From contig CM039137.1 in assembly GCA_022036555.1 (NCBI GenBank), positions 26,095,862 through 26,159,861 on the forward strand: a stretch of 64,000 bases of DNA. Reading direction: 5' to 3'. Source of the DNA: Microstegium vimineum. Its lineage: Eukaryota > Streptophyta > Magnoliopsida > Poales > Poaceae. Shown here piece after piece: positions 12,045 to 24,374 of this stretch (within the stretch, counting starts at the first letter, position 1; each line of letters opens with the position of its first letter). The translations under genes and the position numbers were made by a program. The notes under the pieces are model-generated. The model saw only the letters and a program-made list of their open reading frames with translations. It searched no databases and was not told where the DNA came from.

Positions 12045-13000
12045 TGCACCCCACATATATGACATGCCTCTCCTTCGAGCAAAGCAAGGTAAAAGTTGAT
12101 TGACATGCCATTCATCCCTTATTATGACTTGTTAGTGCATCTAGACATCAAGTCATTAGGCTCATTCATGAAAATCAAAAGATTTTTTATGCTTATATGG
12201 TACCACTATTGCTTCTATGCTTGACTTGATCTAGTGGTAGCATATGACATGTTTATAGGCTTGCAATCCTAGTGTTTGACCTAGAATATGAATTTCAAAT
12301 GTTTAGCTCAACATGGGCAAGATAACCATTCTAGGATGTGTGAACAAGCTTGTCCATGGTTTAAACCGAGTTAAATAATTTGGGGCAAGTAATCTAGATT
12401 GAACCACACCTAAGCTTCTCTCCAATAATCAACATTTTTTGATAATAGATGACAAAGGAGGACAGAATATGGAGAAGTAAGTAGTAAGAAATATTGAAAT
12501 TTTTTGAAAAATGTAAGCACACAAGTAGGGGGAGCAAGCCTATGAATCAAGTTGTTGCATATATTTGTGCATTCATAAGTGCTTGCTTGCATATGTTTTT
12601 ATGATTCATGACATGCTTGTGTGGTGAATGCTATAAACCTAATTGACTTGATGCTTGAAGTACTAGCATGCTTAGGTTTTAGCCTAATTCTTCTTGTGAG
12701 CTTAAGCTTTCCAAGTGGTATTTCAAGTTTTCTCTTAAGTGGTTTCTAGGCATTCATGGTGCTAAGGATGGTATAATATGGCACTCCGATTGGTATCACG
12801 CTTCAAAGGTCCATCTCTTATACCTTAGCATCATTTGGTAGCATTCACTCTCCCACAATTCCTATTCATGCATATGTGATCAAAATGAACCAAACTCATG
12901 TATCACATATGTAGGGGGAGCTAATACTACCAAAGTGGAAATTTTCATTACATACATTCTTTTGTGAAAGGTTGTCATCAATTACCAAAAAGGGGGAGAT
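12045..13000 (+). other. C1 3' untranslated region with multiple polypurine tracts
   Basis: No coding sequence is seen in these 956 bases. AGGGGGAGC-type tracts occur near 12525 and 12912, and the terminal tract AAAAAGGGGGAG (about 12987-12998) lies two bases before the LTR. Multiple polypurine tracts of this kind are a conserved Sirevirus feature; the last one should prime plus-strand DNA synthesis. I see no envelope-like frame. Confidence 0.75.
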
Positions 13001-13477
13001 TGAAAGCCCAAGTTTTGTTTTGGTTAATTGATGATAACCCTATGTGCTAAGTGAATGATCTAGCTAGGGTAATCCACCTTGACACATGAAGCTAAAAGGA
13101 TGACAATGGTGCATTGATCAAGTGCTTCATGAACCAAGGAAAAGAAGAAAGAGAAAAACAAAAATGGCCCAAAGCAAAGGTATATCATAGGGGCATTTTT
13201 GGTTTAGTGATCAAGACACTATAGAGAGTGTGATCACATTTAGGATTGATAGCCGTACTATCAAGAAGGAAAAACTCGTTTCGATTGCGGTTATCATGTG
13301 CCACTAGGTTTGCATTGCATGCTAATTAAAATGAACCTAAGTGACATGAAACATAGAATTAAATCCAAGATAAAATCATAAAAAAGCTAACACAGGTGAA
13401 CAAAGGCATGGATCACAAGGTGTTAGCATATGGAAGCTTGGAGAAGAAGAAGCAACTCATTTGGACACGAGATAGTG

Positions 13478-13995
13478 GTCCGGACGTAGGGTCCGGACGC
13501 TAGGGATGCTCGGTCCGGACTAACGCAGATGCGTCCGGTCGCATACCCTAGCCTCGGCTTCAGCAACACAGAAGGTCCGGACGGAGAACAGCGTCCGGAC
13601 GCAGACTCCGGACATGCGTCCGGAAGCTCGGAGCTCTCTGTTCCCCTATGGTGGAGTTATCCGGACGCTGAAGATAGTCCGGACAGTGGACTCCGGACGT
13701 GCGTCCAGGCTTTTGGCGCTCTCTGGAACCTCTCTGGTGTGGTCCGGACGCAGAAGGTAACAAGTCCGGACGCTACTGTTGAGCGCGTCCGGAGGCGACG
13801 TGTCAGCAGCAGGACAAGGCGGGAACGAGCTGATTCAAACCGCAGGGTGACCGGACGCATGCGCATTGGTCCGGACAGCGCTTTGCGCGCGTCCGAATGG
13901 TGCGTCCGGACTGGAAGACAGAGGCTCAGGCTCTCTACATGTGAAGGGTCTGGACGCAATTTTTGGTCCGAACCACCAGGCAAAACTGCGTCCGG
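13478..13995 (+). repeat. Array of palindromic TCCGGA/GTCCGGACG motifs in the C1 LTR
   Basis: By eye about 20 copies of TCCGGA or one-base variants occur in about 520 bases, many extended to GTCCGGACGC, at irregular spacing. TCCGGA is its own reverse complement. The block is CpG-dense and lies 50 or more bases upstream of the LTR TATA box. CpG-rich, motif-dense U3 regions are known from Sirevirus LTRs; a protein binding these sites is not shown. Confidence 0.75.
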
Positions 13996-14050
13996 AGTCA
14001 CGCAGAAAGGCAGGATCAAGGGGCAAAACGGCTAGCTTTTGACGGAAGGC

Positions 14051-14060
14051 TATATATATG
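14051..14060 (+). promoter_or_regulatory. C1 LTR TATA box
   Basis: TATATATATG lies just downstream of the CpG-rich motif array and 40 bases before a pyrimidine-rich stretch, the usual U3 arrangement. Inferred from position only. Confidence 0.5.
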
Positions 14061-14939
14061 TTTTGGCTGGCTCAAGGAGCACTTTCTTGCACCTCTCATT
14101 CATTCTCACTCATTGTGCTTGATTGAGATAGCCCCCAACTCACTCTCTTCACTCTTGATTGCATACTTGTGAGAGTTTGAGTGATCCAAGTGCTTTGATC
14201 ATTGCATTGCATCTTAGTGGCACTTGGTCATCGTCATCGCCGCGGGATTTCTTGTTATTCTAGGTGTTTGCCAACACCTAGACGGCTTGGCGATTGTGGA
14301 GAAGCTTTGGCGCTTGTTGGTGATTGTTCGCGGCCGGCTTCATCGACTTGTGAGAGGGCTTGTACCCACCTCGGCGGAGCGCCAAAGGGTAACTCTAGCG
14401 GATTGCTCATGTCATTGAGTTACTCTCATTTGGGTGGTTTCTTGTGGCGCCCGGGTAGTGGGCTTGGCTTGTGAATTGCCAATTAGCCACCGAAACACCA
14501 TTTGAGTAGTTGACACAACGGGGACTAGCTTGGTGGCAACCAAGTGAACCTCGGGAGAAAAATCGATTGTCATCTTGTCTCCCGGCTACTCATTGGTATT
14601 CTTGTGATTGGTTCTCTACATTGACATCCATACATCACAAGGCATCGGTATAACAATCATCACCTCTCTTGTATTTACCTCTTCATATCTTGCCCAGTTA
14701 GCTTGCTAGTTAGTTCTTGTTTAGTTGTTCTAGCTTGCTTGAGCTAAGTGCCTTAGGTTCTTGCTATTGTGTGTAGGCACTTAGTTAACTAGAATTGCTT
14801 GGATAGGTGGCTTCGCTCCCCTAGTAGAGCTAAAGCAAAAAGCTTCGCTTAAGTGTTTTTCTAACCTTTGCTCTAGTGGTTTGTAGAATTTTTATAGGCT
14901 ATTCACCCCCCCTCTAGCCATCTAGGACCTTTCAAGCAT

Positions 14940-15958
14940 GGGTGCAGATGGAATGCAGCGTGCTGTCGTGAATTTACGACACCATCAGCCCCGATCTACA
15001 GCAGCAGGTCATGCTCAAGGAGCCCTCCGCCCGCGTCGCTTGGATGGTGCTCGACGACGAGTTTCTAGGGCAGCGTGAATCACATGCCCTCCTGCTCTCC
15101 GCCGAGTTCCGTAACTTCAAGCAGGGTGCCCTCAACATCACAGACTACTGTCGGCGGTTGGAGACGATGGCGAGCGCTCTCGCTGAATTTGGCGATCCCG
15201 TCGGCGATCGGACCTTGGTGATGATGCTGATCCGCGGCCTCAATGGCACCTTCCGCCACATGATGTCTCACCTGAAGCTCCAGCGCCCCTTCCCCACGTT
15301 CAACCAGGCATGCAATCTTCTTCTCCTCGAGGAGGTCGACCTCAAGGATGTTGTTGCCGACGACCCGCCTCCCCCGGTCGTCTTCTACGCGTCCGGCGGT
15401 GGCGCTCCTCATCGTCCCCCGGAGGGCCTTCCGGTGGGCAGTCTGGACGTTCCGCTCGCGCTCCTGGTGGCCAGGCGGGTGGCTCCAACGACGGCAATGG
15501 TGGCCACAACAACCGCCGTCGCGGCCGCAACAAGAACAACGGCGGCGCACCCGGCAGTTCTGGCGGCCAAGGTGCCGGTCAGGGGGGTCAGGGGGGTGGT
15601 CCTCGGCCTGGACCGTCGCCGCCGCTGGCTCCCATCCCCAACCCGTGGGCCGGCACACTTCAGCTCTGGCCGCACCCCTACGGCCCCAATGGCGTCATTC
15701 ATCGTCCTCAGCCACCGCCTGCCGCGTTCCACGCACAACATCAGCCCACCTACGTGCCGCAGCAGGTGCCCTACCTGCAGCCGCAGGGCATGATCAGTGC
15801 TCCTCCCGGTTTTGGCTATGGGGGCGTGCCTCCTTCGCCGATGCCGCAGCAGCAGCAGCAGGCTCCCTGGACTCCCATGGCCGGCAGGTCATGGAATCAA
15901 GGCTCCTTGATCGACAACTTCAGCACTATGTCGCTCAACGTGCCTTCCCCTGCGGCTG
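14940..15958 (+). pseudogene. gag: C2 gag (truncated at 5' end by C1)
   Basis: The frame reads ISPDLQQQVMLKEPSARVAW, then FRNFKQGALNITDYCRRLE and FNQACNLLLLEE, the copia gag (UBN2-type) domain. The tail is Gly/Gln/Pro-rich with a basic RRRGRNKN patch. A TGA interrupts the frame just after VLS near 14975, and the reading shifts frame between 15340 and 15410. No CCHC zinc knuckle was recognised; the Gly-rich part may replace it. Confidence 0.8.
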
Positions 15959-17260
15959 AGTGGTACCTCGACTCGGGGGCCGGCTCCCATATGACAAACA
16001 CCGCTGGTATACTCACTTTCTCCTCTTCCCAACCCTCTTATCCTTCATCCATCATTGTCGGTAACGGGTCGTCCCCCCCCTATTACATCCGTAGGGTCCT
16101 CTTTTATCACACCGTGTCGGTCACTAGTTCTTTCTAATGTTCTTGTTGCTCCGGGCATTATTAAGAATTTGATTTCCATTCGCCGCTTTAGCACTGATAA
16201 CAACTGTTCCATTGAGTTTGACCCATTTGGTCTTTCTGTGAAGGATCTTCAAACCACGAGTGTGATCGCCAGGTGCAATAGTTCGGGTGACCTCTACCCG
16301 TTCTTTGTTGCACCCGCCACCAACACCACCGCCCTCGCTGCCACTGCCGCCACGTCTACCCTATGGCATCAACGTCTTGGTCACCTAGGGTCTGATGCTT
16401 TGTCCAAACTCATTAGCTCCAAAGTCATTTCATGTAATAAGTGCACCACTGAACCTTTATGTCATGCATGTCAATTAGGTCGTCATGTACGCCTTCCTTT
16501 CAACTTGTCTACCAGTCGTGCGTCTAAACCTTTTGACCTTATTCATTGTGATCTTTGGACGTTTCCTATTCTTAGTGCCTCGGGGTATAAATATTATCTT
16601 GTCGTTTTAGATGATTGCACTCATTATACATGGACATTCCCTCTTCGCCTCAAGTCTGAGACATTTGAGACGTTGTCCCTTTTTTCGCTTATGCACGCAC
16701 TCAGTTTGGCGCCTCCATTAAGGCCATTCAGTGCGACAATGGCCGCGAGTTTGATAACTCCTTGGCCCGCATTTTTCTCCTCACCCATGGCGCCATCCTC
16801 CGTATGTCGTGTCCCTATACCTCCCAGCAAAACGGTTGTGCCGAGCATATTCTTCAAACGATTAATAATATTATTCGTTCTCTCCTATTTTAGGCCAGCC
16901 TACCTCCCGCTTACTGGGCTGACACCCTTCACACTGCCACATACCTTCTTAACCGTCATCCCACTAAAACCCTAGTTGGCCGCACCCCCTACCTTGCGCT
17001 TCACGGCACCCCCCCCCCTTCATATGATCATCTCCGCGTGTTCGGATGTGCCTGTTATCCTAACGTGTCCTCCACCGCCACCCATAAGTTCTCGCCCCGC
17101 TCCACTCTATGTGTCTTTCTCGGTTACTCCGAGGATCATAAAGGTTATAGGTGTCTTGATCTTCACTCCAATAGGATTATTGTGTCCCGACATGTTGTGT
17201 TCGATGAGTCGTTCTTTCCCTTCGCCAACATGTCCACATCCCCAGTTGATCCTAGCACTC
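15959..17260 (+). pseudogene. pol: C2 protease and integrase (frameshifted)
   Basis: The protease shows WYLDSGAGSHMTN at 15961 (aspartic DSG). The frame shifts in a C run near 16075. The integrase then shows the zinc-binding segment WHQRLGHLG..CHACQLGRHVRLPF (16363-16500), the first catalytic Asp region (DLIHCDLWTFP), and after another shift near 16680 the second region (AIQCDNGREF). A TAG falls near 16893. Further on FGCACYPN..FLGYSEDHKGYRC is the conserved C-terminal copia integrase segment. At least three frames are used, so it is dead. Confidence 0.85.
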
Positions 17261-17469
17261 TAACTTTTTTGAGCGATGATAACACCACCACTTTGCCCAT
17301 TGGGCCTAGTGCTGCTCCTGCAGGTACTTCGGCCGCCAATGAGGTTTCCGGCGCTGCTGCCCCTGTGGACACGTCGTCCCAGGTTGTTGCCAGTAGCGCC
17401 CCCGGTTCATCCAGTACCGCTGCTCCTGCCCCGTAGGTTGCTGCCAGCGGGCGCACTATCTCCACCAGC

Positions 17470-17920
17470 ATGCGTACTCGAGGGAAGTCCGGCTTTCTTC
17501 AACCAGTTGATCGCCTCAACCTCAGTGTTGTTGTCTTCTCTCCGCTCCCGACGTTTGTTCGGTCCGCTCTCATTGACCCAAACTGGCGCGCCGCCATGCA
17601 GTCTGAGTTCGACGCTCTCCAGGCCAATGACACCTGGCCCTTGGTGCCTCGTCCTCCCGGCGTCAACATTGTCACTGGTAAATGGGTATTTCGGCACAAG
17701 TTTTTGGCAGATGGCTCTCTTGACCGCTATAAGGCTCGTTGGGTGTTGTGTGGTTTTACTCAGCGCCCTGGCATTGATTATGATGAGACTTTCAGTCCGG
17801 TTGTGAAGCCTGCTACTGTCCGTGTGGTTCTCAACCTGGCTCTCTCTCACGCATGGCCAATGCACCAGCTTGATGTCAAGAATGCTTTCCTTCATGGCCA
17901 CCTCACAGAGACAGTGTACT
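17470..17920 (+). pseudogene. pol: C2 reverse transcriptase, N-terminal part
   Basis: PNWRAAMQSEFDALQANDTW, GKWVFRHKFLADGS, ARWVLCGFTQRPGIDYDETF and QLDVKNAFLHGHL are the conserved copia RT opening motifs. A TAG at 17434-17436 lies upstream. The frame is cut at 17920 by G2 and resumes at 33680. Confidence 0.9.
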
Positions 17921-19194
17921 TGTTGGGTACAAAGGTAAGGGGTACCCTAATCCATGACGATCTAGTGCTTAATATCCAGGCAAAATCCAAAAGCCATCCT
18001 ACCTCCCCGTCAAGCATGACCGGTCATGGGCCGGCCCATTACTGGAAAGACAGTGAGCAGGATCTGCTACGGAAGAGGGATCGATCGAATCCCCCTCTAC
18101 CTCGACCCCTCGAGTGACGGAAGAGGGATCGATCGAATCCCCCTCGACCTCAACCCCTCAAGTGACGGACAGGGAGTCGATCGAATGCCCCACGATCAGG
18201 AGGCCCGATCAGCTCACCTACTCCCACTATGGGGTAAAGGGGATCCCATGTTGTTACCTGCTCTCGCCTAACGCCATGGGCACCCAGTACCTCGGTCAAA
18301 TCCATCAACTCGTCACCCATACCTGGGTTATCCGTCGATCGTGCGGTCACTGTAGCCACGCCTTTAGTACGGAGGCCGAAAACACCCCCTCGAATTTTGA
18401 ATGGGACAGCCCTCAACCGTGTTTTCGGGGATGTGTCAGGATCATGCAGACCTCGATACTCCTCGATCCGGGGGCTCGACCCTCATCTCCAACCACTACG
18501 GCATGGAACCTGTCCGCTCCGTCCCGCTTCAACTGTGGAGCTCGCACCCGTCTATAGGAGACCAATCGTTCCACGCCATGCTGTTCGGCAGCGACCAGTC
18601 CGCCATCACCATGCCCCGGAGCACCGGAAGGACAGGAAGAGCATGCCGCTATAGCAATCGATGTCCCGTCACAAGCATGGTGTCATGGACGCGCCTCCCA
18701 TACCAAAACGAACTAGGACTCCTGTACTCTCAAGCCTCCCCTTAGTCTATAAAAGGGGACGCTGGGATAGTAGGAAAGAAGAGAGAACAGCAAGACATCT
18801 GCTCGCACTTGCAACCATCTAAGCAACACCCACTGGCACTCACAGCAAGCTCACTAGCATACGCAACAGAGAGCCACATCCGAACACAACACAAACCAAT
18901 GATTGCTTGATCATCATCTCAAGCAATCAACCGAGCCACCTAGGATAGCCCGGCTAACCTTAGGCCTCGACCCCCCCCCCCCCGAGTTCATCTGTGTAAG
19001 CCAGCTTGTACTCCCCCCTGTACGAGCACTTCGGTGCAAGATAATACAATCCTTCCTTCCCCGCTGGACGTAGGGCCTTCTTTTCCCAAACCAGGATAAA
19101 TATTGTGTTCTTCTTGCATCACATCTGGGAGAGGGAGCACACAATAAACAAATTTACTGGTTGGTGATCGACCCCCTGGGTCGAAACACCGACA
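17921..19194 (+). repeat. G2 5' LTR (1274 bp)
   Basis: Begins TGTTGGGTACAAAGG and ends AACACCGACA. A TATAAAAG box is at 18748-18755. A 48-bp unit containing GGGATCGATCGAATCCCC is tandemly repeated about 2.5 times at 18070-18190. The 15-bp length difference from the 3' LTR is explained by a 14-bp loss in the second unit of the 3' LTR and one C in a C run. It contains a C14 homopolymer near 18969-18982. Confidence 0.92.
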
Positions 19195-19195
19195 G

Positions 19196-19215
19196 TTGGT
19201 GCGCCAGGTAGGGGG
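19196..19215 (+). promoter_or_regulatory. G2 primer-binding site
   Basis: TTGGTGCGCCAGGTAGGGG starts one base after the LTR end (ACCGACA-G). Position and TGG start fit a tRNA primer-binding site; the tRNA species was not worked out. Confidence 0.6.
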
Positions 19216-19222
19216 GCTTTGC

Positions 19223-21646
19223 ATGTCGATCAACTCCCAACTTCTCTTCCATATGGAATCCACTGTCCCACCACTTCCATTCGCCACCATCATTTGGTTC
19301 GGGAGTCTAGAGTTCATGTCCCTGGGCCACGACCACGATATGGTTCTACTCTCCAGAGGTGGTGTGGATAGCAGCAGCTCCGGTACGCCGGGGCCAGGGA
19401 GGACCTCACGACGGTCCCACCACTCACGCCTTTCGCCCGTGACCAGGAGGAGGCGCGAACGACGCCGCCGTAGCCTTCGCCGCGAGGATGACGTGACACC
19501 AGACGCCACTCCCCCGGTCTCAACTGGTGACACAGTTCCTCCCTTCAGGAGCCTGTTTGACCCACGCATGGGGGTCGGCGGAGGGCGCCTCGCCGAGCCT
19601 GACTTTGGCTTCACCATACTGCCATCTTGGAGGGTCCCCATGGCCTCTCCGACGCGCTCGGCCGATCCACCACGCAACCTACTTCCGCACGGGCTCTACA
19701 ACGGCGCCAGACTCTTTTCTGCCTTCGTAGACTCGTGGATGTGGGCACAATACGGGTCCCCAGGGGACTTGCTACGTGCGACGATGAACCTCATCACCAC
19801 CCCTCCACCGGGTGAGCGTCCGGAGTCGCGACGAGCCCCGATCCCCGGGTACTACACCTTGGGCATGATACGACAACGACTGGAGGAGGAGCGTAGGGGA
19901 TCTTTCCCCAACTTTTACCAGAGCCGCCCCGATCCAGATTCCCCCGATGAGGATTATGATCCCACGCAGGAGTGCTTCCACCTCAATGATCCAGTCGACT
20001 CCCAAGATGACACCACCGACGCCGCAGCTGCGGATGCAGGAGGAGGGGGCAACGCTACCCCGGCACGAGATGCCGACCCCCCCGATTCCAGACAAAGCCG
20101 ATCCACCTCGGGACGCCCAGATCGCGCATGTCCGAGAGCTGCTCGCCAAGCTCGAGGAGGAGCATCTACAACTTCATCAGCTCGAGCATGCCCTTGAGCG
20201 AGATCAGGGGCGGCCACAGGGTGGAGGAGCCCACGGCCGGGCCCGGGAAGTCCATCGACATATCATCAAGGAAGGAGCAAACGAGCGTCACGTCTACAAC
20301 CGTGCTAGTAAGAATGTCATGGCAGTCGCAATGCTACTCTGTGACATGCCGGCGCCATCGACGCCCCAAGCGCAACGCATCAGAGATGAAATCCAGGGGC
20401 TCCTCCAAACCGCGGTCGTACAACAGGCGGAGAGCTCGACCTCAAGGCGTAGAGGAGCTACTCCCGAGCGGCGGGACATGCCCTCTCGTCAAGACCGAGA
20501 AGCATCTGTCCACCAAGACAAGGCCCCCCTAGGCCGAGCGGAGTGGCAACTAGTTCGAGAACGCATCCTTAACAATCGACAGCCGCGTGACACGTGACAC
20601 GACATCAACGACAACATGCGACGCCAATGCGGTGATGCAGAGGCCCGTGGTTATAGTGCTCACCGAGGTGGGCGCTACGACAGCGATGAGGATCGACGTC
20701 GATCCCCGGAACCACCAGGGCCATGAGTCTTCAGCAGGACGATCCGGCAGACTGCCTTGCCTAGTCGTTTCCGTCCAATCTCTAACCTGGTTAAGTACAA
20801 CGGTGAGACCAAGCCAGAGCTCTGGCTTGCTGATTTCAGGTTAGCATGTTAGCTGGGAGGAGCCAACAACGACCACGTCATCATCCGACAGCTCCTGCTC
20901 TTCCTCTCCGACACCGCTCGAGGGTGGCTCAAAGAACTCCCCCCAGACTTGATCCATGGCTGGTCCGACCTGGTCAGGATCTTTGAGGGGGAATTCAAGG
21001 GAACCTACATACGGCCCGGAAACTCCTGGGATCTTCGTAGTTGCAAGCAGAAGACAGGGGAGCCCCTCCACGAGTTCGCCTGACGGTTCTCCAAGCAACG
21101 TATCGAGCTGCCACACATCTCCAACCACGACGTCATCATGGCGTTCGTCGCCGGGACGACCTGCAAGGAGTTGGTGCGGGAGCTAGGACAAAACACCCCC
21201 AAGACCGCTAACGAGCTCATGGACATCGTCGCCAACTACACAGCCGGCGAGGAAGCCATTGGCGTGTTCTTCTATGAATCCCCAGACAAAGGGAAGGCCA
21301 AGGTGGATGAACCTGGCGGCTCAAATAATGGGCTCAAGAGGGACAACGATAAGAAAAAGAAGAAGAACCAGCCGGGTCGACGCGACGTCAAGCCCGACGA
21401 TCTTGTCGTTGCGGCTGACCGAAAGAAGCCTCGAGGTCCCCCGCCAGAGGGGGGTATCTTCGATAAGATGCTGAAAGAGCCCTGCCCTTATCACAAGGGA
21501 ACGGCCAACCACAATCTCGAGGACTGTCGCATGCTCAAGAAGTACTTCGACTCTCTTGGCCTCAAGAAAGACGATAAGAAGAAGGACCCACAAGACAGGG
21601 CGATGGCAAGAAAGAGGGTTTCCCCGAGATTTTCGACTGTTTCATG
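19223..21646 (+). pseudogene. gag: G2 gag (broken)
   Basis: The first ATG after the primer site is at 19223. The N-terminal half is Arg/Pro-rich with HGLYNGARLFSAFVDSW, then shifts frame near 20100 into a helical region with LAKLEEEHLQLHQLEHAL. After TGA at 20596 the capsid-like core continues in other frames (ELWLADFRL, then ARGWLKELPPDLIHGWSDL, and after a TGA near 21082 RFSKQRIELPHISNHDVI). A CPYHKGTANHNLEDCRMLKK segment near 21483 is the zinc-knuckle-like tail of Tat gag. At least three breaks. Confidence 0.85.
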
Positions 21647-21829
21647 ATCTATGGGGGACCCTCGACCTGACTCAGTGCGTGTCAGCGCAAGAGGGAGCGT
21701 CAAGAGATCTTCTCCGTTCGAGCCTAGGCCCCCCGATACCTCGACTGGTCTCACACGCCGATCACCTTCAATCAGGACAACCACCCCGAGCACGTCCCCA
21801 ACGCAGGGGTCTACCCACTCGTCGTTGAC

Positions 21830-22426
21830 CCGATCATAGTCAACACCCAACTCACCAAGGTACTGATGGACGGGGGAAGCAGCCTCAACATTATCTACGC
21901 CGAGACCCTCGACCTCCTGGGGATCCCAAGGACCATGCTCTTGCCCAGCGCGAGGGGATTCCACGGGATCGTCCCAGGAAAGAAGGCACTCCCGATCGGC
22001 CGCGTCAAGCTACCTGTCTGCTTTGGTACCCCCTCGAACTTTAGGAGGGAAGACCTGACCTTTGACGTGGTCGGATTCCACGGCACCTACCACGCCATCA
22101 TCGGTCGACCTGGATACGCCAAATTCATGGCGATCCCGAACTACACCTGTCTCAAGCTGAAAATGCCAGGGCCCAAGGGAGTCATCATCGTCGACACCTC
22201 CTACGAGCACGCCTATGACTACGACATCGAGTGCGTGGAAAGCGCCGAGGCGGTCAAGGAATCGGCCATCCTCGCGGTCCTCGACGACTTCTCCAAGGAG
22301 ATCCCTGACCCTAAAAGGCACGCCGGCAACTTCGAGCCGGCGGAGGACACCAAGACCATCCCGCTCGACCCCAGCCACGCGGATGGGAAGGTACTAACGA
22401 TCAGCGCCTCCCTCGAGCCCAAATAG
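21830..22426 (+). pseudogene. G2 retropepsin-like protease
   Basis: The motif MDGGSSLNIIYAETL (21866) is the Tat-lineage protease active site with DGGS in the D-T/S-G place, followed by FHGTYHAIIGRPGYAKF. The frame ends at TAG 22424-22426, in line with the RT frame, so the polyprotein is interrupted. Confidence 0.8.
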
Positions 22427-22429
22427 GAA

Positions 22430-24230
22430 GTCGTGCTCGTCGACTTTCTCCGCGCAAATACTGACATGTTTGCGTGGAGTCCCTCGGATATGCCGGGCAT
22501 TCCAAGGTAAGTCGCCGAGCACTCCTTGGACATCTGAGCCAGATCCAAACCGGTGAAGCAACGGTTGTGCCGCTTCGACGAGGAGAAGCGCAGAATCATC
22601 GAGGAGGAGGTCGACAAGCTTTTGAAGGCTAGATTCATCAAGGAGGTTCATCATCCTGAGTGGTTAGCAAATCCTGTGCTTGTCAAGAAAAAGAATGGAA
22701 AGGATAGAATGTGCGTAGATTACACTGGTTTAAATAAAGCATGTCCTAAGGTTCCTTTTCCATTACCACGTATTGATCAAATAGTTGATTCCACTGCGGG
22801 ATGTGAAACTCTTTGCTTTCTCGATGCATATTCTGGCTATCACCAAATAAAGATGAAGGAGTCCGATCAACTCGCGACTTCCTTCATCACCCCCTTTGGC
22901 ACGTTTTGCTACCTCACGATGTCGTTTGGTTTGCGAAACGCCGGGGCCACATACCAACGATGCATGCTCCATGTATTTGGACACCATATAGGGCCGACCG
23001 TCGAGGCCTACATCGATGACATCGTGGTCAAATCCAAAAAATTCGGAAACCTGGTCGGGGACCTTGAAATCGCGTTCGGGTGCCTCAGGGCAAATCGTAT
23101 AAAGCTAAATCCTGAGAAGTGTGTCTTCGGGGTCCCTCGAGGCATGCTCCTAGGGTATATAGTCTCCCAGCACGGGATCGAAGCCAACCCTAAGAAGGTA
23201 GCCGCGATCACTAGGATGGGCCCGATCAAGGATCCTAAGGGCGTACAAAGGGTCACAGGGTGCCTTGCTGCCCTCAGCCGGTTCATCTCGCGGCTCAGGG
23301 AGAAAGCACTTCCCCTTTATCGCCTCCTTAAGAAAACAGAACACTTCACATGGACCGTCGAGGCCGAGGAGTCGCTCTCCAAACTCAGAGCCTTGCTCAC
23401 CTCGCCACCTATCTTGGTGCCCCCAAACCCAGCCGAGCCCCTCTTGCTCTATGTTGCTACAACTACCCAGGTAGTCAGCGTGGCTATAGTAGTCGAGAGA
23501 GCAGAGGAGGGACACACCCTGCTAGTTCAGAGGCCCGTATACTCTGTAAGTGAGGTGCTCTCAAAAACCAAAGTGAGATACCCCACATTCAGAAGCTGTT
23601 ATACGTCGTCATCCTCACTCGGCGAAAGCTCCAGCACTATTTTCTGGGCCACCCGGTAACTGTGGTCTCGTCTTTCCCTCTCGGGGAGATAATCCAAAAC
23701 CGGGAGACATCAGGAAGAATCGCCAAGTGGTCGGTCGAGCTCATGGGGGAGGCTCTCTCCTATGCCTCTCGGAAGGCCATCAAGTCTCAGGTATTGACAG
23801 ATTTCATTGCAGAATGGATCGACACCCCACTACCCCCAGCACAGGTTCGGGCCGAACTGTGGACCATGTACTTCGACGGATCGTTGATGGAGACGGGAGT
23901 GGGCACTGGATTGCTGTTCGTATCTCCCTCAGGAGTCCACATGTGCTACATCATCCGCTTCCACTTCGGCGACTCCAACAACATAGGCGAGTACGAGGCC
24001 CTCGTCAACGGTCTGCGCATCGCCATCGAGCTCGGGGTTCGACGCCTCGACGTTCGAGGGGACTCACAGCTGGTGATGGACCAGGTGATGAAAGCCTCAA
24101 GCTACCACGACCATAAGATGGAAGCCTACTGCAAAGAGGTCCGAAAGCTCGAGGACAAATTCCATGGCCTCGAGCTCAATCACATCGCCCGCCGGTACAA
24201 CGAAGCCGCTGATGAGCTAGACAAAATCGC
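22430..24230 (+). pseudogene. pol: G2 RT, RNase H and archaeal-type second RNase H
   Basis: RT motifs: FIKEVHHPEWLANPVLVKKK, RMCVDYTGLNKACPK, FLDAYSGYHQIKM, TMSFGLRNAGATYQR and YIDDIVVKS (23010-23035). Stops occur near 22508 and 22536 upstream of the RT core. RNase H follows (HFTWTVEAEESL, LLLYVATTTQVV); a one-base shift near 23590 moves the frame. The second, archaeal-type RNase H is clear from 23865: MYFDGSLMETGVGTG, NNIGEYEALVNGL, DVRGDSQLVMDQV and a C-terminal NEAADELDKIA. The dual RNase H places G2 in the Tat lineage. Confidence 0.9.
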
Positions 24231-24374
24231 ATCCACTCGAGGCACGGTTCCTCCTGATGTCTTCTCTAGGGATCTTCACAAGCCATCTGTCGATCTAGGC
24301 TCGGGAGCTCCCGCCCTCGAGCAAGGGATCAACCCTCCCCCTCGTCAGATCCCCCCTCGAACGGGGATGAAGTC

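Larger units (their letters stand above)
10378..14934 (+). mobile_element. C1: Sirevirus-type Ty1/copia element, 3' part
   Basis: From left to right: copia RT-RNase H (10378-12044), a non-coding region with repeated AGGGGGAG polypurine tracts (12045-13000), and a 1934-bp LTR beginning TGAAAG and ending CTTTCA. Repeated polypurine tracts before the 3' LTR and a long CpG-rich LTR are Sirevirus (Maximus) traits. Its 5' part is missing because G1 interrupts it at 10378 and extends beyond the window. Its right flank AGCAT (14935-14939) is the expected target duplication inside C2 gag. Confidence 0.85.
13001..14934 (+). repeat. C1 3' LTR (1934 bp)
   Basis: Starts TGAAAGCCCAAG directly after the polypurine tract and ends GGACCTTTCA, so the termini form the inverted pair TGAAAG/CTTTCA. 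The middle (13478-13995) is a CpG-rich array of TCCGGAC motifs. A TATA box (TATATATATG) follows at 14051-14060, so the array sits in the U3 promoter region. Open frames at 13529-14035 and 14202-14474 are by-products of this GC-rich stretch. Confidence 0.87.

Noticed and set aside
13529..14474. Open frames of 90-168 residues on the plus strand
   Set aside because: They lie wholly in the C1 LTR CpG-rich array and are low-complexity by-products.
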